This document shows, piece after piece, positions 1 to 5,325 of a stretch of DNA of 7,570 bases. Position 1 is the stretch's first letter, and each line of letters opens with the position of its first letter. A program made the translations under genes and the position numbers. The DNA comes from Clostridiaceae bacterium (GTDB lineage Bacteria; Bacillota; Clostridia; Saccharofermentanales; UBA5734), in assembly GCA_012511525.1 (NCBI GenBank), contig JAAZFW010000376.1, positions 1 through 7,570 on the forward strand, given 5' to 3'. Below the pieces are notes generated by a model that was not told where the DNA came from, searched no databases, and was given only the letters and a program-made list of their open reading frames with translations.

Positions 1-120
1 GCCGCTTTTTCGGACTTCAGCAAAACGGTCCTGTCGCTGTGCATGCTGCTGGGCCGGCTGGAGATCATGCCGGTCGCCGTGCTGGCGCTGCCCTCATTCT
101 GGCGGCGCGTCAGCATCTGA
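1..120 (+). CDS. trkH: C-terminal end of TrkH/KtrB-family potassium uptake protein (partial, 5' end outside window)
   Basis: Frame 1 is open from the first base to a TGA at 118-120 and gives 39 residues. They contain the strings SDFSKTVLSLCMLLGRLEI and PSFWRR. A serine/lysine stretch, then MLLGRLEI, then a hydrophobic stretch ending in FWRR is the characteristic C-terminus of TrkH/KtrB, the membrane subunit that carries K+ through the Trk/Ktr uptake system together with a cytoplasmic NAD/ATP-binding TrkA/KtrA protein. The visible part covers the end of the last pore unit and the final membrane helix. TrkH and KtrB cannot be told apart from this tail, so the symbol is provisional. No trkA follows; the next gene is on the opposite strand, so any partner gene must lie to the left of the window. 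Confidence 0.85.
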   Translation, partial: AAFSDFSKTVLSLCMLLGRLEIMPVAVLALPSFWRRVSI

Positions 121-166
121 GCCAGGATCAGGGACTGTTCATCAATAAGCAGCTCGATAGGTTCCC

Positions 167-197
167 CGAGAGATTGACCAGACTCATCAATCTCTCG
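167..197. repeat. 11-bp perfect inverted repeat between convergent genes, possible terminator
   Basis: CGAGAGATTGA (167-177) and TCAATCTCTCG (187-197) are perfect reverse complements separated by 9 bases. The repeat lies 46 bp after the trkH stop and 32 bp past the lipoprotein stop, in the only gap between two converging genes, which is where a shared terminator is expected. Neither side has a run of T directly after the stem: the right flank is AAGAAAAGAGCGC and the left flank on the minus strand is GGGAAC. It is therefore not a canonical intrinsic terminator. It may still end transcripts or protect 3' ends. The rest of the 121-229 gap is AT-rich on its right side and shows no gene. Confidence 0.4.
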
Positions 198-229
198 AAG
201 AAAAGAGCGCTTAATTTCTTAACATTCCT

Positions 230-727
230 TTAGCTGTCCGCCACAGTCAGGGAGATGCTGACGGCCCCGTCGCCGCTAAACGATGTGGCGACTGTGTCCT
301 CTTGCTTGTTTTTGCCTTCGAAGACGGATATGCCGTCGCTGTTGTACTCCTTAATATCCTGGTCATAGCCCTCGGCTTGCAGGGATGCGACATAGCTGTC
401 CCAGTCGTTCTTTTTGACGTCCTCCAGGACAACCAGGCAATACGCGTCCGAATTCATGACAGACGCAATCTTCCCGCTGTTGAAACGGGGCAGGCCGTCG
501 GCGGCTTTTCCCTGCGGCCATTCGCCGCCGCCGATGACATAGTCCTCGCCATCTTCTCCGGTGACTCGGATTTCGCCGTCATCGAGGTCGATATCGACTT
601 TATCGCCAAGAACATTTTCCAGAACCTGTTCCTGGAGCAGCTCTCCGGCTTTTTGTTTCAGACTGCACGCGCAAAGTGACAAAACGAAAACAGACAGAAG
701 AATCAAGACAAACGCTTTTTTTACCAT
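230..727 (-). CDS. Small predicted lipoprotein of unknown function (165 aa)
   Basis: The ATG at 727 is preceded by GGGAGGTG (about 5 nt spacing), a strong ribosome site that fixes the start. The protein opens with a positive end (MVKK), a hydrophobic stretch to about residue 18 and a lipobox-like LCAC, so cleavage and lipid attachment at Cys21 are likely; the cysteine at position -2 is slightly unusual. The mature part has an acidic, glycine-rich stretch (about residues 43-68, with DLDDGEIRV and EDGEDYVIGG). A more conserved-looking C-terminal domain follows (about 69-165), with GGEWPQGKAADGLPRF, then SGKIASVMNS, then an alternating strand/helix pattern. This resembles small lipoproteins common in Clostridia (possibly the DUF6591 type, named from memory). 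Anchoring on the outer face of the membrane is inferred; no function is claimed. It is divergent from cysK and probably monocistronic. Confidence 0.85.
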   Translation of the reverse strand: MVKKAFVLILLSVFVLSLCACSLKQKAGELLQEQVLENVLGDKVDIDLDDGEIRVTGEDGEDYVIGGGEWPQGKAADGLPRFNSGKIASVMNSDAYCLVVLEDVKKNDWDSYVASLQAEGYDQDIKEYNSDGISVFEGKNKQEDTVATSFSGDGAVSISLTVADS

Positions 728-786
728 GTGGCACCTCCCGGCGGCAAAGTGACGGATGGCTCATGCGCTGACAACGTGACAAGACT

Positions 787-815
787 ATTTTACTGCGATG
801 GCTGTTTTTTGTCAT
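787..815 (-). promoter_or_regulatory. Predicted sigma-70-type promoter for the lipoprotein gene
   Basis: Read on the minus strand, ATGACA (815-810; 5/6 to TTGACA) is followed after exactly 17 bp by TAAAAT (792-787; 5/6 to TATAAT). Transcription would begin near 780 and leave a leader of about 53 nt before the ATG at 727. The 17-bp spacer contains a run of six A on this strand. A 7-bp inverted repeat, ACGGATG (752-758) and CATCCGT (813-819), brackets the promoter and start site. Confidence 0.55.
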
Positions 816-824
816 CCGTGCCGA

Positions 825-852
825 TTGCCATTTGCCCGGCAGATTGTATAAT
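825..852 (+). promoter_or_regulatory. Predicted sigma-70-type promoter for cysK
   Basis: TTGCCA (825-830) and a perfect TATAAT (847-852) are separated by 16 bp. The start site would fall near 859, giving a leader of about 44 nt. That leader can form a small hairpin, TGCAG (860-864) with CTGCA (872-876). It is too short for a SAM riboswitch or T-box, so any control by sulfur supply would have to act at the promoter; I see no recognisable regulator box. Confidence 0.7.
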
Positions 853-902
853 GGGAAAATGCAGGCAAGATCTGCAAATCAGAGCCACACGCGAGGCATG
901 CC

Positions 903-1805
903 ATGATTCTGGACAGCATTCTGGACGCGATCGGCAACACGCCGATGCTCAGCCTGAAGAGGGGGACTGGTCTGAACCTGTTCGCCAAGGCTGAATTTCT
1001 TAACCCCGGCGGCAGCATCAAGGACCGTGTCGCCAAGCACATGATCGAACAGGCTGAGGCGCGCGGCGACCTCAGGCCGGGCATGACGATCATGGAACCG
1101 ACTTCAGGAAACACGGGCATCGGTATTGCCCTGGTCGGCGTTCAGAAGGGATACCGGGTGGTCATTGTCATGCCGGAAAACATGAGTGAGGAACGCAAGA
1201 AAATCATCATGGCGCTCGGAGCCGACCTGGTTTTGACCGACCCGGAAGAGAGCATCGGCGGCGCCGTGGCCGAAGTGGCCAGGCGCCAGGCTGCGGACAG
1301 CGGCATTTATGTGCCGCAGCAGTTTGAAAATCCGGACAACCCGCAGATCCATTACCTGACGACAGCGGTCGAAATCTGGAACCAGATGGCCGGCAGTATC
1401 GATATTTTTGTATCGGGTCTTGGCAGCGGCGGGACGCTCGAGGGGATCGGCAGATTCCTGAAAGAACGACTGCCCGCCGTCAAAATCGTCGCGGTCGAAC
1501 CGAGGAATGTCTCGGCTCTGCTGGGCCACGAGCCCGGCCTGCACCGGATCCAGGGCATCGGGGACGGGTTTATTCCCGGCATCCTGCATGTCGACCAGAT
1601 CGACGACGTCGTCGAGGTGTCCGATGATGACGCGATCGATATGGCCAGGATCCTGGCCCGGTCGCAAGGCATCCTGGCCGGAACGTCGTCGGGGGCCAAC
1701 GTCTGGGCCAGTTTGCAGGCCGCGGAAAAATACGGCCGGGACCAGCGGATCGTGACCATCTTGCCGGACCGTGTCGAACGCTACTTCAGCACATCGCTGA
1801 TTTAA
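903..1805 (+). CDS. cysK: Cysteine synthase (O-acetylserine sulfhydrylase family, PLP-dependent)
   Basis: This 300-aa protein belongs to the fold-type II PLP enzymes that make cysteine from O-acetylserine and sulfide in the cytoplasm. Visible motifs in order are: IGNTP (10-14); NPGGSIKDR, with the PLP-binding lysine at Lys40; the substrate loop TSGNTG (67-72); the phosphate-binding glycine loop GLGSGGT (172-178); GIGDGFIP (218-225); TSSGAN (261-266), near the pyridine nitrogen; and the C-terminal LPDRVERYFST. Many relatives have a small residue or glycine where Val291 stands. The length is close to the usual 300-310. The ATG at 903 has GAGG six bases upstream; the 8-bp palindrome GGCATGCC (895-902) lies between them. 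An ATG at 898 is out of frame. The MFS transporter follows after 2 bp. No cysE is in view, so a related activity such as cystathionine- or homocysteine-linked synthesis cannot be excluded. Confidence 0.9.
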   Translation: MILDSILDAIGNTPMLSLKRGTGLNLFAKAEFLNPGGSIKDRVAKHMIEQAEARGDLRPGMTIMEPTSGNTGIGIALVGVQKGYRVVIVMPENMSEERKKIIMALGADLVLTDPEESIGGAVAEVARRQAADSGIYVPQQFENPDNPQIHYLTTAVEIWNQMAGSIDIFVSGLGSGGTLEGIGRFLKERLPAVKIVAVEPRNVSALLGHEPGLHRIQGIGDGFIPGILHVDQIDDVVEVSDDDAIDMARILARSQGILAGTSSGANVWASLQAAEKYGRDQRIVTILPDRVERYFSTSLI

Positions 1806-1807
1806 TC

Positions 1808-2986
1808 TTGGCCAGGCGATCGGGCGGCTACCCGCTCCTGCAGTTCTTCACTTGGGCCACAATGGGATGCTTTAACCCTTATGTCGCCATCATCCTGACC
1901 GACCGGGGTCTGGACAACACCCGGATCGGGCTCGTCCTGACCCTGAATGCCGTCGTGTCCATCCTGGCCCAGCCCGCCTGGGGCCTGGTCAGCGACAAAA
2001 TCCGTTCCGTGCGCAAGGTTTTCATCTTCTGCCTGGCGGTGGCCGGCCTTCTGATCCTGCTGCTGCCCTGGGCGCGCAGCCTGAGCCAACTGGTCGTCCT
2101 CTATCCCCTGATCCTCTTTTTCCTCAGCCCGCTGGCGCCCCTGCTTGATGTCTGGACTTACCAGGGCGTCAGCAACCATCCCCATTCCTCATACGGCCAA
2201 CTGCGCCTTTTCGGTTCGCTGGGCTTTGCCGTGTTTGTCATTCCGCTGGGCCGCCTGGTCAGCATGTGGGGACTCAATGTCACCAGCTATGGATTTGCCC
2301 TGCTGGCTGTTGTCAGTATGGTGATCAGCTTGGATCTGGCGCCCGTAAGAGCAAACGAGCAGACCGTGATGCGTCCGCGGCTGCTGCCACAACTGCGCTT
2401 GCTGCTCGGCCAGTACCGTTACGTATCCTTCCTGGTGATCCTTTTTCTGGCCTTTCTGGCGATTCAGCCCATGTTCGGCTTTCATGCCCGCCTGATGCTC
2501 TCCGTGGGCGGGACGCAGGAGCAGTTCGTCTGGACGATGGCCCTGGCGGCGCTGAGCGAAATCCCGGTCTTCCTCTGGTCCAAAAAGCTGCTGGCCCGCT
2601 TCCGGCCGGTGCGGCTGCTCGTGTTTTCCCTGTTCGTCTTTATTCTGCGCCTGACTGCCTACGCCCTGGTCAGAGAAGCCTGGCAAGTCACGGCGATCGG
2701 GCTGACCCACGGCGTGTCTTTCGCTCTCTTTCTGATCGCCCTCGTCCATTACATCGACGAACTGGCACCCGAAGGGCTGAAGTCTTCGGCACTGACCATA
2801 GACAGCGCGGGCTATGTCGGGTTAAGCGGTATGGCAGGAAACGCTCTGGCCGTATGCCTGATGGACCGACTGGAGATCCAGCCGGTCTATGGCATCGGGG
2901 CACTGGTTGTGTTGGCCGCGCTCGCGCTGTTTTTGCTCTCGCTCCTGCCGGGCCGGCAGAAGAAGCATCGTCAGGCAGATCCCTGA
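1808..2986 (+). CDS. MFS transporter, MFS_1-like / LacY-HcaT-like family
   Basis: The product is a 392-aa hydrophobic protein with about 12 predicted membrane helices, the usual size of a proton-coupled major facilitator. Signs of the family are: the first helix beginning near LLQFFTWATMG; motif A between helices 2 and 3 (GLVSDKIRSVRK, 59-70); YGQLRLFGSLGFA (129-141), a signature of the MFS_1-like group that includes sugar, nucleoside and phenylpropionate permeases; and HGVSFALFLIALVHYIDELAP (301-321, also family-typical). The substrate is unknown. The start is a TTG two bases after the cysK stop with no visible Shine-Dalgarno site, so translation probably depends on ribosomes finishing cysK. 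The next in-frame ATG (1862) would cut into helix 1, which argues for the TTG. The pairing hints at export or import of a sulfur or amino-acid metabolite, but that is only inference. The last 16 bp overlap the MATE gene tail to tail. Confidence 0.85.
   Translation: MARRSGGYPLLQFFTWATMGCFNPYVAIILTDRGLDNTRIGLVLTLNAVVSILAQPAWGLVSDKIRSVRKVFIFCLAVAGLLILLLPWARSLSQLVVLYPLILFFLSPLAPLLDVWTYQGVSNHPHSSYGQLRLFGSLGFAVFVIPLGRLVSMWGLNVTSYGFALLAVVSMVISLDLAPVRANEQTVMRPRLLPQLRLLLGQYRYVSFLVILFLAFLAIQPMFGFHARLMLSVGGTQEQFVWTMALAALSEIPVFLWSKKLLARFRPVRLLVFSLFVFILRLTAYALVREAWQVTAIGLTHGVSFALFLIALVHYIDELAPEGLKSSALTIDSAGYVGLSGMAGNALAVCLMDRLEIQPVYGIGALVVLAALALFLLSLLPGRQKKHRQADP
2945..2959. repeat. GC-rich hairpin at the MFS/MATE convergent junction
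   Basis: CTGCCGG (2945-2951) and CCGGCAG (2953-2959) form a near-perfect palindrome around one base. It lies inside the last codons of the MFS gene and 11 bases beyond the MATE stop codon on the other strand, so it could help end the MATE transcript. On the minus strand the flank after the stem is AGCGAGAGCAAAAAC with no T run. A standard intrinsic terminator is therefore not supported. Confidence 0.3.
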
Positions 2987-4350
2987 TCGCCGTCCGGCGC
3001 GACATTGAGCCGGTTGATCCATTTGCGCGAACGCAAGCGCCATACGCCCAGGACAACTTTGAAAAATTCCTCAACAACCACCAGGATCACGACTTGTTCG
3101 ACAGGCAGTTGCCAAACCAGGCCGCCCAAAAAGGCTAGCGGCACGCCGATCAGCCAGACCCCGGCGGTGTCCAGCAACAAGGTGAAGCGCGTATCGCCGC
3201 CGCTGCGTAAAACCCCGACGATGTTGATGATGTTGAACACCCGGACCGGCATGACCAGGCCGTAAACCACGAGGATTGCCCGGGCGGACAGGCGGACGGT
3301 GTCGGCAACCTTGTAGAAGGACAGGATCAGCGGCGCTGCGGCGATCAGGATGAGGCCGCTGGCGATACCGATCAGGGGGCCGAGCAAGACGAAGCGGCGA
3401 GCCTCCTGCTGGCTCTTGTCCAGCTCGCCCGCGCCGATCCGGTGACCGAGCATGACGGCGGCCGCGTTGGCGATACCGAAAAAGAGCACCATGGCCAGAC
3501 GCTCAGCTGTGGCGGCGATGTTGATCGCAGCCACGACATCGGTCCCCATACGCGCGTACACGACGATGTACAACGTGACGCCGACCGCCCACAATGACTC
3601 ATTCAAAATAACGGGAACCGTGGTCTTTAAAAAACGCCGCGTGAACGCAGCTGACCAGTCGAACAGCTGGCGCGGACCGGCGGCCAGGATCGAGCGGCGG
3701 CCGTAGATCACGAGGAAAAAGAGTGAAATTTCCAATGAGCGGGCGATGACCGTCGCGATGGCGGCGCCGCGCACGCCCAGCGCGGGCAAGCCCCAATGGC
3801 CCAGGATCAGGCCATAGTTCAGGAGCGTGTTGACCAACAGGGAAAAGGCGCTGATGTACAGCGGCAGACGGGCTTGGCCGATGCTGCGCAGCACGCTGGC
3901 GAACAGGAACGAGATGGCCATCAGGACGAAGCCGAAAGCGACCACGGACAGGTAGGCGGCGCCCAGGGCGACGACCTGCGCGTCATCCGAGAACAGGTTC
4001 AGGATCCAGGTCGGGACGGTCAGGCACAAGACGGTGAACACGGATGCAATCAACAGGCCGCAGGCCAGCCCCAGGCCCAGCACCCGGCGGATGTTGGCCA
4101 TGTCGCGGCTGCCCCAGTACTGGGCGGTGAAGATTGCCGAACCGCTGCCAATGCCAAACAGGAACAAGTTGAGCAGGAACGTGACCTGGTTGGCCAGCCC
4201 GACCGCGGCGACTTCCGTTTCGCCCATCTGGCCGATCATGATCGTGTCGACCAGGTTCAAGGAGGATGCGACCAGGTTTTGCAGCGCGACAGGCGCGGCC
4301 AGCGCGATCAAGGTGCGGTAGAACAGGCGGGTGTCCGGTTTCATGTGCAA
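2971..4350 (-). CDS. MATE family multidrug/metabolite efflux transporter
   Basis: This 459-aa integral membrane protein has about 12 predicted helices, the normal size for MATE exporters, which expel cationic drugs or metabolites using a Na+ or H+ gradient. It shows the two homologous halves. The first has APVALQNL (19-26), then VDTIMIGQMGETEVAAVGLANQ (34-55), and later LRSIGQARLPLYIS (154-167) with LGVRGAAIAT (191-200). The second has LNESLWAVG (249-257), INIAATAERL (277-286) and the matching LRSGGDTRFTLLLD (381-394). EEFFKVVLGVWRLRSRKWINRL (427-448) closes the last helix and cytoplasmic tail. The TTG at 4350 is preferred over the ATG at 4344 because GGAGG lies 8 bases before it. The gene has its own likely promoter and a 3' overlap with the convergent MFS gene. 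The substrate cannot be predicted. Confidence 0.9.
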   Translation of the reverse strand: MHMKPDTRLFYRTLIALAAPVALQNLVASSLNLVDTIMIGQMGETEVAAVGLANQVTFLLNLFLFGIGSGSAIFTAQYWGSRDMANIRRVLGLGLACGLLIASVFTVLCLTVPTWILNLFSDDAQVVALGAAYLSVVAFGFVLMAISFLFASVLRSIGQARLPLYISAFSLLVNTLLNYGLILGHWGLPALGVRGAAIATVIARSLEISLFFLVIYGRRSILAAGPRQLFDWSAAFTRRFLKTTVPVILNESLWAVGVTLYIVVYARMGTDVVAAINIAATAERLAMVLFFGIANAAAVMLGHRIGAGELDKSQQEARRFVLLGPLIGIASGLILIAAAPLILSFYKVADTVRLSARAILVVYGLVMPVRVFNIINIVGVLRSGGDTRFTLLLDTAGVWLIGVPLAFLGGLVWQLPVEQVVILVVVEEFFKVVLGVWRLRSRKWINRLNVAPDGDQGSA

Positions 4351-4358
4351 TCAGGCTG

Positions 4359-4363
4359 CCTCC
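4359..4363 (-). promoter_or_regulatory. Ribosome binding site that selects the TTG start of the MATE gene
   Basis: CCTCC on the plus strand reads GGAGG on the coding strand. It is 8 nt from the TTG at 4350 but 14 nt from the in-frame ATG at 4344. Normal spacing is about 5-9 nt, so the TTG is favoured. The choice changes the protein by only two residues. Confidence 0.6.
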
Positions 4364-4395
4364 GTCCGGCCAGATTCAGGGGCTAGGGCCAAATC

Positions 4396-4424
4396 AGCTT
4401 AGCGGAGTCGGATCGCTTTGTCAA
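4396..4424 (-). promoter_or_regulatory. Predicted promoter for the MATE gene
   Basis: On the minus strand a perfect TTGACA (4424-4419) is followed after 17 bp by TAAGCT (4401-4396), a weak -10 box with the key first, second and last bases conserved. Transcription would begin near 4389, about 39 nt before the start codon. The -35 box begins 7 bp past the stop of the upstream gene, so the MATE gene could also be reached by readthrough from it. Confidence 0.5.
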
Positions 4425-4430
4425 TGAACG

Positions 4431-5147
4431 TCACGGAAGCGAGATCACCCAGGCTTCAGGGAGCCTTTCGGCCACGATCCAGGCGGCCAGGTTGAACCAG
4501 CCCTGGCAGAGGTCGAGCAGCACGGAGTCGCTGCTGACGATCCGATCCTGTCCCATCAGCATCCGGTCGGCGTCCGGAACCAGGTCGACCTGGACTGGGA
4601 ACCGCCAGCTTCGGGCCAGTTGCTCGATCAACTGCCTGAGCCGCCCCGAATTTGAAACCGGGGCATCGAGGAAAAAGCGGACCGACGGTACGGCGTGTTG
4701 CGCCAGGTAGTCACCGATCAGCCGAATGGCCCGTTCGGTCTGGGCGATAACCCGGTACGTACCGCGCAAGCCGGCCAGGTCGCGCAGGGCGCCGTCGGCA
4801 CCGCGGACGACCAGGTTGCCGGAAAGGGCGGTTTCGAGGGCGATGATCAGGTTGAAGCCGTCGATCAGGACCGGTCCGTCCCGGAGCCGTTCCGGCGAGC
4901 GCTGCGTGTGCGCCCGGCGAAGATAAAGATCCGAGCGGTCCGTCGCCCGCTGCAGCGCAGACCGCTGCCGGATTGTCAGCTGGTGATGGCTGCCGACAAA
5001 GGCTGCGGCGGAGGTCATGGGGTATCCCCGGTCGAGCAGGAATTGCAGGTCCTGCTGGGCGTGCCGCAGGCGTTCGAGCGCCTCTGGTGAGAACACCGTT
5101 TTGTCTTGCGGGTCAAAGCCGCGCGATATGGCTGCAGGCGGGGTCAT
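4431..5147 (-). CDS. DUF434/DUF5616-domain protein, possible PIN-like fold (238 aa)
   Basis: I recognise the two-part architecture of DUF434 plus DUF5616 proteins, found in archaea and anaerobic bacteria and without an established function. The N-terminal part (about residues 20-80 from the start used here) is helical, with LRHAQQDLQFLLDRGYP, then AAAFVGSHHQLTIRQRSALQR. The C-terminal part begins with VLIDGFNLIIALETALSG (93-110) and continues with ADGALRDLAGLRGTYR, FFLDAPVSNSGRL (158-170), VQVDLVPDADR (186-195) and VSSDSVLLD (204-212). The D-G-x-N strand end, an early Glu105, then Asp161 and the late SSDS resemble the acidic layout of PIN/NYN nucleases; this is inference, not proof. The ATG at 5147 is chosen because GGAGGTG lies 6 nt upstream. 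The longer frame to 5258 would add 37 low-complexity residues encoded across a likely promoter. It is transcribed divergently from tldD. Confidence 0.83.
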   Translation of the reverse strand: MTPPAAISRGFDPQDKTVFSPEALERLRHAQQDLQFLLDRGYPMTSAAAFVGSHHQLTIRQRSALQRATDRSDLYLRRAHTQRSPERLRDGPVLIDGFNLIIALETALSGNLVVRGADGALRDLAGLRGTYRVIAQTERAIRLIGDYLAQHAVPSVRFFLDAPVSNSGRLRQLIEQLARSWRFPVQVDLVPDADRMLMGQDRIVSSDSVLLDLCQGWFNLAAWIVAERLPEAWVISLP

Positions 5148-5153
5148 GTCAGG

Positions 5154-5160
5154 CACCTCC
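5154..5160 (-). promoter_or_regulatory. Ribosome binding site fixing the DUF434 protein start at 5147
   Basis: CACCTCC on the plus strand is GGAGGTG on the coding strand and sits 6 nt before the ATG at 5147. The two upstream in-frame ATGs have poorer sites: the one at 5258 has only GGAAG, and the one at 5186 has none. Confidence 0.75.
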
Positions 5161-5190
5161 GCGGATGCGTCGGCAGGTTCGGTCATTTTC

Positions 5191-5218
5191 AGTTTATCAG
5201 GCAAAAACCTGCTGTCAA
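5191..5218 (-). promoter_or_regulatory. Predicted promoter for the DUF434/DUF5616 gene
   Basis: On the minus strand a perfect TTGACA (5218-5213) is followed after 16 bp by TAAACT (5196-5191; 4/6 to TATAAT). Transcription would begin near 5184, giving a leader of about 37 nt that contains the GGAGGTG site. A start codon at 5258 or 5186 would lie upstream of, or right at, this start site. Confidence 0.6.
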
Positions 5219-5236
5219 CGCAAAGGCGGGACACCG

Positions 5237-5245
5237 TGCTATAAT
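5237..5245 (+). promoter_or_regulatory. Predicted extended -10 promoter for tldD-tldE
   Basis: TGCTATAAT (5237-5245) contains a perfect TATAAT with the TG of an extended -10 element, a type that can work without a good -35 box. The -35 position at 17-bp spacing (5217-5222, AACGCA) is poor. Transcription would begin near 5252, leaving a leader of about 74 nt before tldD. The expected -35 area overlaps the -35 box of the divergent promoter. Confidence 0.6.
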
Positions 5246-5325
5246 CAGGGGTGTGCATGTCGCTTCCAGAAGGACTGCGCGCACGGCACGAGAGCTGAGC
5301 ATCAACCAGACGGAGGAACTGACAG

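Noticed and set aside
39..233. Plus-strand 64-aa open frame overlapping the TrkH tail
   Set aside because: It has no ribosome site, overlaps the clear TrkH frame in another frame, runs through the inverted repeat, and its product (arginine/alanine-rich, then unrelated) looks like no protein.
860..902. Possible riboswitch in the cysK leader
   Set aside because: The predicted leader is only about 44 nt with one 5-bp hairpin, too short and simple for a SAM riboswitch or T-box.
2266..3138. 290-aa plus-strand frame overlapping the MFS and MATE genes
   Set aside because: It is a +1/-1 shadow of the MFS frame, arginine/proline/alanine-rich, with no motif or ribosome site.
3796..4386. 196-aa plus-strand frame opposite the MATE gene
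   Set aside because: The product is rich in Q, D, G and H with no domain, as expected of the antisense of a hydrophobic membrane protein in GC-rich DNA.
4390..4430. Terminator hairpin after the DUF434 gene
   Set aside because: Only a 4-bp pairing (AGCG/CGCT) was found, with no T run; readthrough into the MATE gene is possible instead.
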